Origin: JAHEEL01 sp963700375 | Lineage (GTDB): Bacteria > Actinomycetota > Acidimicrobiia > Spongiisociales > UBA5794 | Direction: 5' to 3' | Length of the DNA stretch: 64,000 nt | Assembly (NCBI GenBank): GCA_963700375.1 | Contig: CAVOXF010000006.1 | Span: 744,001-808,000, forward strand | Part shown: positions 1-8,781 of the stretch, piece by piece | How positions within the stretch are numbered: position 1 is the first letter of the stretch | Layout of the letters: each line of letters opens with the position of its first letter | The notes under the pieces: model-generated | The model's input: only the letters and a program-made list of their open reading frames with translations | Database searches by the model: none | Told to the model about the DNA's origin: nothing | Program-made: the position numbers and the translations under genes

Positions 1-825
1 GCTCCAGGGTTCGACGTGCTCGGCAATGTGCTCGAGGTAGTCCCTCGGGTGGTACTTGACCACCTCGGCGCCGTCGGGATCAACGACTCGGATCATTCCG
101 TCGTAGATGTTTGGGTGGTTGTTCTCGTCGACGGTGCCCATGGAGTGGAACCGGCTGGTGTATGTGTCCGAGAGGATGAGGTCGAGATACTCGGGGTTGG
201 CGAGGACCACGTCGTCGAGAATGGTCAGGGTGAACTTCGCGGCCTCCAGTAGCCGCTCGGCCCGATCGATGATCTCATCCCGCTCCTCCTCGGTGACGCC
301 CTTGGTCACTCCCCCGGGAATCGACGTCACCATGTGGATGGTCTTGCCGCCGAGGATCTTCACGATGTCGTGGGCTGCCGCCCGAGCCTCGATCACCACC
401 TTGCCGGTGTCGATGCCGAGCTTGTGGATCATGCCGAGGATGTTGCGTTGCGCCGGTGGGGACTCCGGGCCCATGACGAAGTCGGGCCCGCCCAGGATGA
501 AGAAGTGGGTCATGTGGTCCCCGGTGAAGAAGGCTGAATACAGCAACTCACGGAGCTTTCGTGCTGCCGGGGGAATCTCCACGTGGAAGGTGTCGTCACA
601 GGCCTTGGCCGCGGCCAGGTGATGCGCCTCACTGCAGACGCCGCAGATCCGCGACGTGATACGCGGCATCTCTTCCACCGGACGTCCAACGCAGAATGCC
701 TCGAATCCGCGAAGCTCGGGAACGATGAAGTAGCAATCTGCGACCTCGCCGTCATCGTCCACGAAGATGTCGATCTTGCCGTGACCCTCGAGTCGCGTGA
801 TCGGGTCGATCAGGATTTCCTTCAT
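1..825 (-). CDS. mvhA: [NiFe] hydrogenase large subunit (MvhA-like), partial
   Basis: Catalytic subunit that would split or form H2 at a Ni-Fe centre in the cytoplasm. It starts MKEILIDPITRLEGH, the usual large-subunit N-terminus, and carries the N-terminal nickel-ligand motif RICGVC followed by SEAHH at about residues 59-69. The ATG follows GGAGGT at six bases and overlaps the stop of the small subunit (ATGA), so the two are translationally coupled. About 275 residues are visible; the C-terminal DPCxxC ligands lie beyond the left edge and cannot be checked. Together with MvhG, MvhD and Hdr neighbours it fits the group 3c, Hdr-linked hydrogenases. Family call is strong, the subgroup is inferred from context. 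Confidence 0.93.
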   Translation of the reverse strand, partial: MKEILIDPITRLEGHGKIDIFVDDDGEVADCYFIVPELRGFEAFCVGRPVEEMPRITSRICGVCSEAHHLAAAKACDDTFHVEIPPAARKLRELLYSAFFTGDHMTHFFILGGPDFVMGPESPPAQRNILGMIHKLGIDTGKVVIEARAAAHDIVKILGGKTIHMVTSIPGGVTKGVTEEERDEIIDRAERLLEAAKFTLTILDDVVLANPEYLDLILSDTYTSRFHSMGTVDENNHPNIYDGMIRVVDPDGAEVVKYHPRDYLEHIAEHVEPWS

Positions 826-1880
826 CGTTCGACCTCCGCGAGTTCGGGTTCCCCGGCCACATCTTCGACGGTGACTCTGCCCAGCGTCGCATGGGCCATC
901 GAGAACCGGTAGAACGTTCCGACCGGATCGACGACTCCGTCGAGGATGCGGTCGATCTCCTCGGGATCCTGTGAATCGATGACCGAAGCGAGGGCGGCGA
1001 TCATCTTGGTTCCCTGGTCCTTCGAGTTAGGCGGCGCGCCGTAGCACCCGCGGCACGGCACACCGACCGAGATGCACAGACCCCCGCAGCCGCTGCGCGT
1101 TGCAGGCCCCATGCAGAGGATTCCCTGATCGAGCAGGCACCGTCCGGGCTCAGGGATGATCTCGTGAAGCCGCACAAACCCGCTGATCTTCTTCTCCTCT
1201 CGCACGAGCGGGCATTCGTCACAGCACGTCCGATCCCCAGCGCCCAGGACGGTGCCCTTTGGCGGGAGGGGTTTGTCGTTCTGGAGGATGTCAATCACCG
1301 TCTCGAGGACTGCCCAGATCTGATGCGCCTGAGGCGGACAACCGGGCACGAAATAGTCGACGTCGACGACCTGGTCGAGCGCCCGCACGGTGTCCCAGAA
1401 CTCCGGCAGCTCCAGCACACCGAATGGCGTGTCGGTGCGTTCTTGAGGGCGGACATCCTCCGGATTGTCGGTCGAGGGCGAATCGCGGTAGACCCAGTCC
1501 ATCGTTGCGCTGCGAGTGGTGGTGTTGGAGAGCGCGGGAATACAACCCTCACACGCGCAAGAACCAAATGCGACGAGGATCTTCGCCTTGCGCCGCAGCA
1601 GCTCCGCCATGTAGGCGTTGTCCGAGTTGCGGACCGCACCGTTGAACAAGCACAGGTCGATCTCGCCGTCGGCCATCGACTCGACGTCCTTGACCTTGAA
1701 GTCCATCGCCACGGGCCAGAACACGATGTCGAACGCTGCGTCCACATCGAGGATCTTCTCCTTGATGTCGAGGACCGCGATCTCACAGCCCCCGCACGAC
1801 GATGCCCAGTAGAGGGCGAGTTTCGGTTTGGAGACGGTCTGAGAAGCGCCGTCGATGTCGGCTTCGATGTCGATGCTCAT
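822..1880 (-). CDS. mvhG: F420-nonreducing [NiFe] hydrogenase small subunit (MvhG-like)
   Basis: Electron-transfer subunit carrying iron-sulfur clusters between the Ni-Fe site and MvhD. Visible features are the small-subunit motif SSCGGCE at about residues 27-33, then FGSCACEGC, VPGCPP, CCDECP and a Cys-rich C-terminal third (CMGPATRSGCGG, CRGCYG), enough ligands for three clusters. There is no Tat signal, so the enzyme is cytoplasmic. The start chosen is the ATG overlapping the upstream mvhD stop (ATGA), giving 352 residues; a longer in-frame extension would run into mvhD. It in turn overlaps the large-subunit start by four bases. Confidence 0.93.
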   Translation of the reverse strand: MSIDIEADIDGASQTVSKPKLALYWASSCGGCEIAVLDIKEKILDVDAAFDIVFWPVAMDFKVKDVESMADGEIDLCLFNGAVRNSDNAYMAELLRRKAKILVAFGSCACEGCIPALSNTTTRSATMDWVYRDSPSTDNPEDVRPQERTDTPFGVLELPEFWDTVRALDQVVDVDYFVPGCPPQAHQIWAVLETVIDILQNDKPLPPKGTVLGAGDRTCCDECPLVREEKKISGFVRLHEIIPEPGRCLLDQGILCMGPATRSGCGGLCISVGVPCRGCYGAPPNSKDQGTKMIAALASVIDSQDPEEIDRILDGVVDPVGTFYRFSMAHATLGRVTVEDVAGEPELAEVER

Positions 1881-2332
1881 GTCTTCAACCTCAGCGGTCC
1901 GAGACTCCTCATTTCGCGGGCCATGTCGTTGGCGGTCTCCGCCCACTGGTCGCCCTCACTGGCGGAGACCCACACCAGCCGCAGCCGCTCGGGGTCGATC
2001 CCGAACCCGGTCAGCAGCCGCTTCAGGAGATGCACCCTGCGGAGCGTCTTGTAGTTGCCCTCCTGATAGTGGCAATCGCCCGGGTGGCACCCTGAGACGA
2101 TCACGCCGTCTGCCCCAAGCCGGAAGGCCTTCACAACGAAGGTCGGATCCATCCTGCCAGAACACATGATCCGGACGATGCTGACCGACGGATCCCATTG
2201 GATCCGAGAGATCCCTGCCAGATCGGCGCCGGTGTAGCTGCACCAGTTGCAGAGGAACGCGACGATTCTCGGTTGCCACGTCTCCACGCGCGGCGTCTCG
2301 ATGGCGGTTTCGTGCTCGATTGCTGTCACCAT
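1877..2332 (-). CDS. mvhD: Hydrogenase iron-sulfur subunit MvhD
   Basis: Small [2Fe-2S] protein (151 residues) that in methanogens passes electrons from the hydrogenase to HdrA. The family cysteines are visible in FLCNWCSYTGAD, RIMCSGRMDP and SGCHPGDCHYQEGN, with the conserved RMDP and GCHPGDCHY blocks. The ATG follows GAGGTGG. It lies between hdrA (nine-base gap) and the small subunit (four-base overlap), exactly where an adaptor between Hdr and hydrogenase modules is expected. Its presence is the best sequence argument that the two modules form one complex. Confidence 0.93.
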   Translation of the reverse strand: MVTAIEHETAIETPRVETWQPRIVAFLCNWCSYTGADLAGISRIQWDPSVSIVRIMCSGRMDPTFVVKAFRLGADGVIVSGCHPGDCHYQEGNYKTLRRVHLLKRLLTGFGIDPERLRLVWVSASEGDQWAETANDMAREMRSLGPLRLKT

Positions 2333-2341
2333 CTTCCACCT

Positions 2342-5300
2342 CTATCCAACGGGCGCCAGGAGTCCGGCGAGCTCAGCGAGGATCTGGTCGTCGGTGAAGC
2401 CGGCCCCGCCGATGGCCGACGCCGGGCATCCAGCCACACAGGTGCCGCAGCCCTTGCAGAGCGCTTCGTTGACGACCGCCACCTCTCCTTCCTCATCAAA
2501 AGTGATGGCCGTGTAGGGACAGAGGCTGAGGCAGGTCTTGCACCCGCCGCACAGCTTCTCGTTCACGGTCGCCCGCACCGGGTCGATGAGGACTTGGCCA
2601 CGCCCGATCAGCGACAGAACCCGCGCCGCCGAGGCCTGCGCCTGCGCGACGGTGTCCGGAATGTCTTTCGGACCCTGGCTGCATCCGGCGATGTACACGC
2701 CGTCGGTCGTGGTGCCGACAGGATCCAGCTTCGGGTGGCGTTCCATGAAGAAGCCGTCCGGGCTGCGGCTGATCGAGAAGATCCTCCCCACCTCGTCGGC
2801 ATCGGCCTGGGGTTCGAGCGCGTTGCACAGAACGACCATGTCGACCGGGATCTCGCGATACTTGCCGATCAGGGTGTCCTCACAGCGGACGATCAGGTGG
2901 GGGCCGTCACCGTTGGTCATGAGAGCCGGAACCACTTCAGCAACCTTCCCTCGGATGACGGTGGACCCCTCCGAGAGCACACGGCTGTAGAACTCCTCGT
3001 AGCCCTTGCCGAACGCGCGGATGTCGATGTAGAACTGATAGACGTCCGCGTCGGTTCGCTCCATGGCGAGGTGCGCAAACTTGAGCGCTGCCATGCAGCA
3101 CACCCTCGAGCAGTAGCGGTTGTAGTTCTCATCGCGAGAGCCGACGCAGTGGACGATGCCGATCGCCCTTGGAGCATCGCCGTTCTTGCACACGACCTTC
3201 CCGCCGGTCGGTCCGGTAGCATTCAGCATCCGCTCGAACTCGAGGCTGGTGACCACGTTGTCGTAGCGGCCGTAGCCGTACTGCGTCATGCGGCGGGAGT
3301 CGAAGCTCTTGAACCCCGTCGCCACCATGATCTGTCCGACATCGAGAGTCGTCAGCGTGTCTTGCATGTCGAGTCGAACAGCCTTCGGCGGGCAGATCTC
3401 GGCGCATGCGCGGCACTCGGCGCACACTCCGCAGTGGAGGCACCGCTGCGCCTCGCGGCGGGCGTCCGCCTCGGAGAGCCCGAGATCCACTTCTTCGTAG
3501 TCGCCGAGTCGGTCAGCCGCCGGGCGTTTCGGCATCGCGGCTCTCGGTACCGTGGGAATGTCGCCGTACTTCGGAGACTGTTCGAACGGCCGCTGCTCGA
3601 AGCCTCGGCCCGGATCGGCCGGCGGCATGTGGCTCGCGAACTGATCGAGGGGGCGTCCTCGGAGAAAGCGGTCGATTGCCTCCGCGGCCCGTCGGCCCTG
3701 CCCCATCGCCTCGACGACGGTCGCAGGGCCCAGCACCGCGTCGCCCCCGGCGAACACGTTCGGCAGGGTCGTGCGGAGAGATTCCGGATCCACCTCGAGG
3801 GTCCCCCAGTCGCTGAAGGCCAGAGTTCGAGGTTCGTCCCCGTTTCCGTACCAATCGGTGTCGGGACGCTGGCTGATCGAGAGGATGACGGAGTCGAATT
3901 CGCGCTCGTGGTTTGATCCCGCCATCGGGACCGGTCGCGGACGACCGCTCGCGTCGGGTTCGCCCAGTTCCATGGTTACGCACGCGAGTCCCCGCACGGC
4001 GCCGTTGGTGACCAGCACCTCAACAGGGGCTATCAGGTATTCGAAGCGCACGCCTTCGGCGACGGCGTCCTCGAACTCATCTTCTTCGGCCGGCATCTCG
4101 GCTCGGGTTCTGCGATACAGAACCGTCACTTCGGCGCCTTCGCGGCGTGCGGCTCTCGCCGCATCCATTGCGGTGTTACCGCCTCCGACGATGGCGACCC
4201 GGGCGCCCGTCTCCTGTGGCAATCCGAGGTTGATGTTGCGGAGGTAGTCGATGCCGGAGATCACGCCGGCGGCATCATCGTTCGGGATTCCGAGGGGCAT
4301 GCCCTCGTGTGCACCGATCCCGAGGAACACGGCCGAGTAGCCGTGCCCGTTTGATCTGTCCGTCAATTCGTCGAGCGTGAAGTCGCGTCCGAGTTCCATT
4401 CCGGTCTTCATCTCGACGCCGAGTTGGCGAACGTATTCGATATCGCGTTCGACGATCCAGGGCGGGCATCGATAGCTGGGGAGGCCGACGGCGAGCATCC
4501 CACCCAGCCGGTCGTGCTTCTCGAAGACTGTGACCTTGTAGCCCGTCGTGGCGAGGTCGAAGGCGCACGTCAGGCCGGCGGGTCCGGACCCAACCACCGC
4601 CACCTTCTCGGCGTAGTTGTGCTCCGGCGGTTCCGGCGTCGCATCGGGTTCGTGCTCACGCTCCCAGTCCATCGCGAACCGCTTGAGGGCTCGGATCGAG
4701 ACCGGCTCGTCAACATGATCGCGGCTACAGATCTCTTCGCACGGCGCGTAGCAGACCCGTCCACAGATGAACGGGAGGGGGTTTGACCGTCTGATGAGCC
4801 GGGCGGCTTCGGAGAACCGGCCTTCGGCGATCAGCGAGATATACCCGGCGGCGTTCTGGTGGATCGGGCAGGCCTCCATGCAAGGCGGCTTGCCCTGCCG
4901 ATCGATCGTGTAGGTACTCGGAATCGCCTGCGGGAACGCCTTGTGAATGGCAGTGCGCGAGGACATGTATTGGTTGAACGGATCCGGAACGGAGACCGGG
5001 CACACTTTGATGCACTCGCCACACGACGTGCAGTCGGCCGTGACGAAGCGCGCCTTCTCACGCACCGTGACGTTGAAGTTCCCGACGAAGCCGTCGACCG
5101 ACTCCACCTCGCTCTCGGTGAGGAGATGAATGTTTTCGCGCCGGTCGGCAGCGACCATCTTCGGTGTGAGGATGCATGCGGCACAGTCGAGTGTGGGGAA
5201 TGTCTTGTCGAAGCGCGCCATCATGCCGCCGATGGTGGACTGCCGCTCGACGACGTAGACCTCGTTGCCGGCATCGGAGATGTCGAGTGCGGCTTGGATA

Positions 5301-5770
5301 CCGGCGATGCCGCCTCCCACGATGAGCGTGTTCGGATTGACGTCGGCGTGGGTCGCCTCGAGTGGTTCATGCAGGGCGACCCGTGCTACAGCCCCATGGA
5401 CAAGCGATTCGGCCTTGGCCGTTCCGGCGACCCGGTCCTCGTGCACCCAGGCACACTGCTCCCGGATATTGGCAATGTGCACCAGATACGGATTGAGTCC
5501 CGCTTCCTCGCCAGCGGCACGGAATGTGGGCTCGTGCATCAGCGGGCTGCACGCTGCGACCACGACCCTGTTGACGCCGTTCTCCTGGATGTCGCGCTTG
5601 ATGAGTTCCTGCCCGGCGTTGGAGCACATGAACTCGTAGTCGCGCGCACAGACCACCCCCGGCAATTCGGCCGCGACGTCGCGGACCGCCTCGACGTTCA
5701 CGGTCGCGGAGATGTTGAAGCCGCAGTGGCAGACATAGACGCCGATCCTCGGCTCTTCGGTAGAAAGCAT
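2342..5770 (-). CDS. hdrA: HdrA-like flavoprotein with inserted GltD-type oxidoreductase module
   Basis: Large FAD/iron-sulfur protein (1142 residues), the presumed bifurcating core. Order of parts: HdrA N-terminal region with VCHCG near 13-17; FAD motif GGGIAG at 152-157; a 4Fe-4S motif with Cys at 247, 250, 253 and 257; a GltD-like insert at about 295-705 with its own Cys-rich start, dinucleotide motifs GSGPAG (394) and GGGNTA (529); another Cys cluster at 777-793; the HdrA signature HCVGSRD and CSRVCCM at 874-892; and two C-terminal ferredoxin motifs at 1074-1084 and 1105-1115. Ordinary HdrA is about 650 residues, so the GltD module roughly doubles it and suggests an NAD(P)(H) site. Start ATG follows GAGGGGA. 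The fusion is seen; the pyridine-nucleotide role is inferred. Confidence 0.92.
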   Translation of the reverse strand: MLSTEEPRIGVYVCHCGFNISATVNVEAVRDVAAELPGVVCARDYEFMCSNAGQELIKRDIQENGVNRVVVAACSPLMHEPTFRAAGEEAGLNPYLVHIANIREQCAWVHEDRVAGTAKAESLVHGAVARVALHEPLEATHADVNPNTLIVGGGIAGIQAALDISDAGNEVYVVERQSTIGGMMARFDKTFPTLDCAACILTPKMVAADRRENIHLLTESEVESVDGFVGNFNVTVREKARFVTADCTSCGECIKVCPVSVPDPFNQYMSSRTAIHKAFPQAIPSTYTIDRQGKPPCMEACPIHQNAAGYISLIAEGRFSEAARLIRRSNPLPFICGRVCYAPCEEICSRDHVDEPVSIRALKRFAMDWEREHEPDATPEPPEHNYAEKVAVVGSGPAGLTCAFDLATTGYKVTVFEKHDRLGGMLAVGLPSYRCPPWIVERDIEYVRQLGVEMKTGMELGRDFTLDELTDRSNGHGYSAVFLGIGAHEGMPLGIPNDDAAGVISGIDYLRNINLGLPQETGARVAIVGGGNTAMDAARAARREGAEVTVLYRRTRAEMPAEEDEFEDAVAEGVRFEYLIAPVEVLVTNGAVRGLACVTMELGEPDASGRPRPVPMAGSNHEREFDSVILSISQRPDTDWYGNGDEPRTLAFSDWGTLEVDPESLRTTLPNVFAGGDAVLGPATVVEAMGQGRRAAEAIDRFLRGRPLDQFASHMPPADPGRGFEQRPFEQSPKYGDIPTVPRAAMPKRPAADRLGDYEEVDLGLSEADARREAQRCLHCGVCAECRACAEICPPKAVRLDMQDTLTTLDVGQIMVATGFKSFDSRRMTQYGYGRYDNVVTSLEFERMLNATGPTGGKVVCKNGDAPRAIGIVHCVGSRDENYNRYCSRVCCMAALKFAHLAMERTDADVYQFYIDIRAFGKGYEEFYSRVLSEGSTVIRGKVAEVVPALMTNGDGPHLIVRCEDTLIGKYREIPVDMVVLCNALEPQADADEVGRIFSISRSPDGFFMERHPKLDPVGTTTDGVYIAGCSQGPKDIPDTVAQAQASAARVLSLIGRGQVLIDPVRATVNEKLCGGCKTCLSLCPYTAITFDEEGEVAVVNEALCKGCGTCVAGCPASAIGGAGFTDDQILAELAGLLAPVG

Positions 5771-5771
5771 T

Positions 5772-6674
5772 TCAGTTCCCCTCTCCGCGAAGAGCGGACC
5801 GCCCGGCCATGGCGGCCGATAGGCGGGGCGCCTCGATATTCACCGGCACGAGGCCATGCTGAAGACCTACGTCACCAGCCGAGCAACCAAGTGCAAGCGC
5901 GAGAAGCTGCGTGAAGTACAGGATCGGAATCTTCCGTCTACCACCATTGCGCTTCATGCTGAGCAGATCCAGGTTGGCCTGGCAGAGAGGACAGACCGTC
6001 ACGATGCAGTTGGCACCGCCTTCGACCGCCCAGTCGATCAGATCGGCGCACAGCCGCTCTGCGACCGCCGGGAACGTGGCCTCCAACATCCCACCGCAGC
6101 ACCGCACCTTCGGGGGGTAGTCGATGGGGAAAGCCCCGAGCGCAGCGAACATGTGATCCATGGCCATCGGCAGCTCGGGATCTTCGTCGATCGCCCCGTA
6201 CGGCCGCACAATCTGACATCCGTAGTAGCAGGCGGGTCGAAACTCGGCAATCGAGTGGTTCTGGAGGGCAACGATGCGGTCAAGTCCGATGTCGTTGGTC
6301 AATACGTCGAGCGGCTTGCGCACCGGGACCGAAAGGTCGGTCTCGAGACCGGCTTCCGCGAGGGCCGCGTTGACTTGCTCGTGCAGCTCAGGCATCTGAG
6401 CCAGGTGCTTCCTCGTTCGATTCAACACGTAGTAGCAGGCACTGCACGGTGCTATGACATCGTCTCCGATCCGCTCGGCCAGCGCCAGATTTCTCGCAGA
6501 AATCGCGTACGCGACGGTCTCCTTCACCGACGTATAGGAGGTCGCTCCGCAACAGTTCCAATCTTCGAGTTCTGCGAGTTCGACGCCGAGCTTCTCGAAG
6601 ACGGCGCGTGTCGACTTGTCGTACGCCACACCTGAGGCATGGAGGCTGCATCCCGGGTAGTACGTATACCTCAC
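5772..6674 (-). CDS. hdrB: HdrB-like subunit, two CCG domains
   Basis: Cytoplasmic subunit that in methanogens holds the noncubane clusters reducing CoM-S-S-CoB. Both cysteine-rich CCG domains are intact: GCS (residue 9), NCCG (41-42) and CSACY in the N-terminal half, and YYGCQ, RCCGGM and CPLCQ in the C-terminal half. The start is GTG preceded by GGGAGGT. It sits between hdrC (three-base gap) and hdrA (one-base gap). Actinobacteria are not known to make coenzyme M/B for methanogenesis, so the physiological disulfide or other acceptor is unknown. 300 residues is normal length. Confidence 0.9.
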   Translation of the reverse strand: MRYTYYPGCSLHASGVAYDKSTRAVFEKLGVELAELEDWNCCGATSYTSVKETVAYAISARNLALAERIGDDVIAPCSACYYVLNRTRKHLAQMPELHEQVNAALAEAGLETDLSVPVRKPLDVLTNDIGLDRIVALQNHSIAEFRPACYYGCQIVRPYGAIDEDPELPMAMDHMFAALGAFPIDYPPKVRCCGGMLEATFPAVAERLCADLIDWAVEGGANCIVTVCPLCQANLDLLSMKRNGGRRKIPILYFTQLLALALGCSAGDVGLQHGLVPVNIEAPRLSAAMAGRSALRGEGN

Positions 6675-6677
6675 CTG

Positions 6678-7355
6678 CTACCTCCCGATTGATGCATAGC
6701 CGACTGAATCTGTGACCTTCTGGCGCTCGACCAACTCCTGAGGGAGGTCGAACGTCTCGGCCTTCGCGATGATGCGACGCAGGCCGTCAATCCCTTTGAT
6801 CCTCTCCGGGCGGAGATGAATGCGACCGTGGCGCCACAGGGCAAATCCTGCGCGGCGCCACCCGAAGAGGGCGAGCGGATTGGTGCGGAGGAAGAAGAGG
6901 AGGAGCAGACCCGTTTCGTAGCTGCGACCGTATCGCGTCACCATGTCGATGAACGTCTCGGAGAAGACGTGCGTTGGGAATCGGTCAGGGAAGATGCCGG
7001 TCTCGATCGCCACCCGCCTCAGGGCGTAGATCAGGTCGGTGATCTGGATATCCGCCGGGCAACGTGTCGTGCAGTGGTAGCAGGATGCGCATACCCAGAT
7101 GGTGCGGCTTTCGAGCAGCTCCTCCATGGCGCCCGCCCGAAACATGCTGATGACTTGCCTCGGGGTGACGTCCATCGCATAGCTGACCGGGCAGGAGGCT
7201 GTGCATGTGCCGCATTGGATGCAGCGGTCGAGCCGCGCCCCGCCCGGAATGCGGTCTATCGCGGCGAGAAAGGCGTCTCTCAGCTCGCGCTCGCTCTTGG
7301 GAAACACACCCGGCGCTGCGGGACCGGAGCGCGGATCTGCGACTCGCTTCTTCAC
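6678..7355 (-). CDS. hdrC: HdrC-like 4Fe-4S dicluster protein
   Basis: Ferredoxin-like subunit connecting HdrA to HdrB. Two 4Fe-4S motifs are visible: CIQCGTCTASCPV at about 43-55 and CASCYHCTTRCPAD near 88-101. The C-terminal half has a hydrophobic stretch (LLLLFFLRTNPLALF), which may be a surface helix rather than a true membrane anchor. The start is GTG overlapping the stop of the upstream protease gene (GTGA). 225 residues is slightly longer than typical HdrC. Confidence 0.9.
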   Translation of the reverse strand: MKKRVADPRSGPAAPGVFPKSERELRDAFLAAIDRIPGGARLDRCIQCGTCTASCPVSYAMDVTPRQVISMFRAGAMEELLESRTIWVCASCYHCTTRCPADIQITDLIYALRRVAIETGIFPDRFPTHVFSETFIDMVTRYGRSYETGLLLLFFLRTNPLALFGWRRAGFALWRHGRIHLRPERIKGIDGLRRIIAKAETFDLPQELVERQKVTDSVGYASIGR

Positions 7356-7936
7356 TGCACACCAGCCCTTTCATCGATTGCAGCATCCGTCCCGTCGATG
7401 AACGCCACTACTTCGTGCACAACGGCCGCAACGGCTTCTGCGACCACCGGAGTGAGCTCTTCTCCGAATTCGTCCGAGAGAACCATCTCGATACCCCAGA
7501 TCGCCACCTCGTGCGGCATCTCCCATCCCATGCTTCGACCTAGGGCCATCACGGTCGGGTAGTTGATGTCGTGAAAGGAGTTGAGCCGCACCGAGCCGCT
7601 CAGTTCGGCCTCGTGGAGTCGAACCACGGCGCCAGGTCGATGCACACCGCTGGCGAGTCCGTCGATGAGCGCCGCGCGCCTCCGCCCGCGCAGAACATCG
7701 AGGAGGGCGAATCCGGCCCACGGCAAGGCGACGACTTCAATGTCGGTGCGACCGTGGAACTGGGTCGCGAGGGCGTGGGCTGCGTGGAGGCCGACGCCAT
7801 CGTCTGAGGCGATCTCGTTGCCGAGACCGACGATCACGACTGGTGGTACCGGGGAGGTGTCGCCTCCCGGAACGCCGGCAGCTTCGAAGCCCCCTGCACG
7901 AGCACTCGATGCCGGCGATGTGCGGCTCGGTGTCAT
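7352..7936 (-). CDS. Hydrogenase maturation endopeptidase (HyaD/HycI family)
   Basis: Protease that trims the C-terminal tail of the large subunit after nickel insertion. The family motif GLGNEIASDDGVG lies near residues 37-49, with the metal-binding acidic residue of the GNxxxxDD block present; a second conserved region is LIDG near 91. The ATG follows GTGAGGATC; about 30 residues precede the core fold, so a later start is possible but no better ribosome site was found. It is the promoter-proximal gene of the operon, which is consistent with the large subunit being made as a precursor. Other Hyp factors are not in the window. Confidence 0.88.
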   Translation of the reverse strand: MTPSRTSPASSARAGGFEAAGVPGGDTSPVPPVVIVGLGNEIASDDGVGLHAAHALATQFHGRTDIEVVALPWAGFALLDVLRGRRRAALIDGLASGVHRPGAVVRLHEAELSGSVRLNSFHDINYPTVMALGRSMGWEMPHEVAIWGIEMVLSDEFGEELTPVVAEAVAAVVHEVVAFIDGTDAAIDERAGVQ

Positions 7937-7992
7937 GGTCGATCCTCACGACGATTGTGCCTCGCTCACACCGGACCGTGATTGGGTCTTTG

Positions 7993-8087
7993 GTCACTTT
8001 GTTACGAAAGCCCCTATTGCCACCTGGCGAACACCCGCTCGTTCTTGAGGTTCGAACCGGGTCTGCTTCGTCACAAAGGTACGAAGG
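7993..8087. promoter_or_regulatory. Direct-repeat pair in the divergent hydrogenase/sensor promoter region
   Basis: Two 18-base sites, GTCACTTTGTTACGAAAG at 7993-8010 and GTCACAAAGGTACGAAGG at 8070-8087, share the pattern GTCACNNNGNTACGAANG and lie 77 bases apart (about seven helical turns) between the divergent hydrogenase operon and the cNMP-sensor gene. This is the layout of a paired operator. The repeat is seen; the regulator is unknown. Confidence 0.45.
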
Positions 8088-8265
8088 ACTCTATGAGGTG
8101 CCCCGTGACGTAGGTCAGTCTGGGGGCTGAGACGGGAGGGTTGCGTATGGGCGCACGGGATCACCGATTCGCCGCAGGATGGTCGCTACGTCTCGCTCCA
8201 GCCGGTGGGACCCTGTGGACAGTTGCTCCCCGAATGGCACAACGCAGATCACGCGGAGGTTGCAT

Positions 8266-8781
8266 ATGACGGATCTCGAACGAGTGTTCAGGAATCATCC
8301 TTTCGTCGCAACACTGAGCGACGCGCACATCGCCGCATTCGAGAGCTGCGAACCCACATATGTCACATTTGAGCCGGGTGACAAGATCGTTCGGGAGGGC
8401 CAGGTGGGCGACGCGTGCTACCTCATCGAGGAAGGTGAGGTCGCCCTTGATTTCTACGTCAGCGGAAGAGGTTCGCATCCCACTCAGATCGTCCACGGCG
8501 GCGAAGTTGTGGGCTGGTCCTGGTTCTTCCCACCCTATCGAGGGGTCCTCGACGCCACCGCGCTGACTCCCGTCACCGCTCTGAGAATCGATGCGGCGGT
8601 CCTCAGGGACAAGATGGAGACAGATCCCGCGTTCGGCTACGCGATGCTCGTTCGCCTCGGCAGGGTGGCTGTTTCACGACTCGACGCGTCGCGCCGTGAA
8701 CTCATCGATAGCCATGAAAAGAAGGTCGCCGATCCTACGGAGCGGCCCAAGCACCCCGGTGACTTGAGTCGAACGGGATAG
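8266..8781 (+). CDS. Cyclic nucleotide-binding (CRP-like sensor) domain protein without HTH
   Basis: A 171-residue protein that is almost entirely one cNMP-binding beta-barrel: FEPGDKIVREGQVGDACYLIEEGEVAL is the expected core, followed by GGEVVGWSWFFPPYRG where the phosphate-binding cassette would lie. The C-terminal helix ends in a charged tail and no DNA-binding helix-turn-helix follows, so this is a sensor or docking protein rather than a CRP-type repressor. Start ATG has GGAGGT five bases upstream. It diverges from the hydrogenase operon and probably responds to the same condition. Similar stand-alone cNMP proteins accompany Hdr-type clusters in other bacteria, as far as I recall; that link is not tested here. 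Confidence 0.8.
   Translation: MTDLERVFRNHPFVATLSDAHIAAFESCEPTYVTFEPGDKIVREGQVGDACYLIEEGEVALDFYVSGRGSHPTQIVHGGEVVGWSWFFPPYRGVLDATALTPVTALRIDAAVLRDKMETDPAFGYAMLVRLGRVAVSRLDASRRELIDSHEKKVADPTERPKHPGDLSRTG

Noticed and set aside
2198..3916. Long plus-strand open frame opposite hdrA
   Set aside because: It is the complement of a well-defined flavoprotein gene in high-GC DNA, has no family features and no ribosome site.
8040..8070. tRNA-like T-arm sequence (GAGGTTCGAACCGG)
   Set aside because: No acceptor or anticodon stems can be formed around it.
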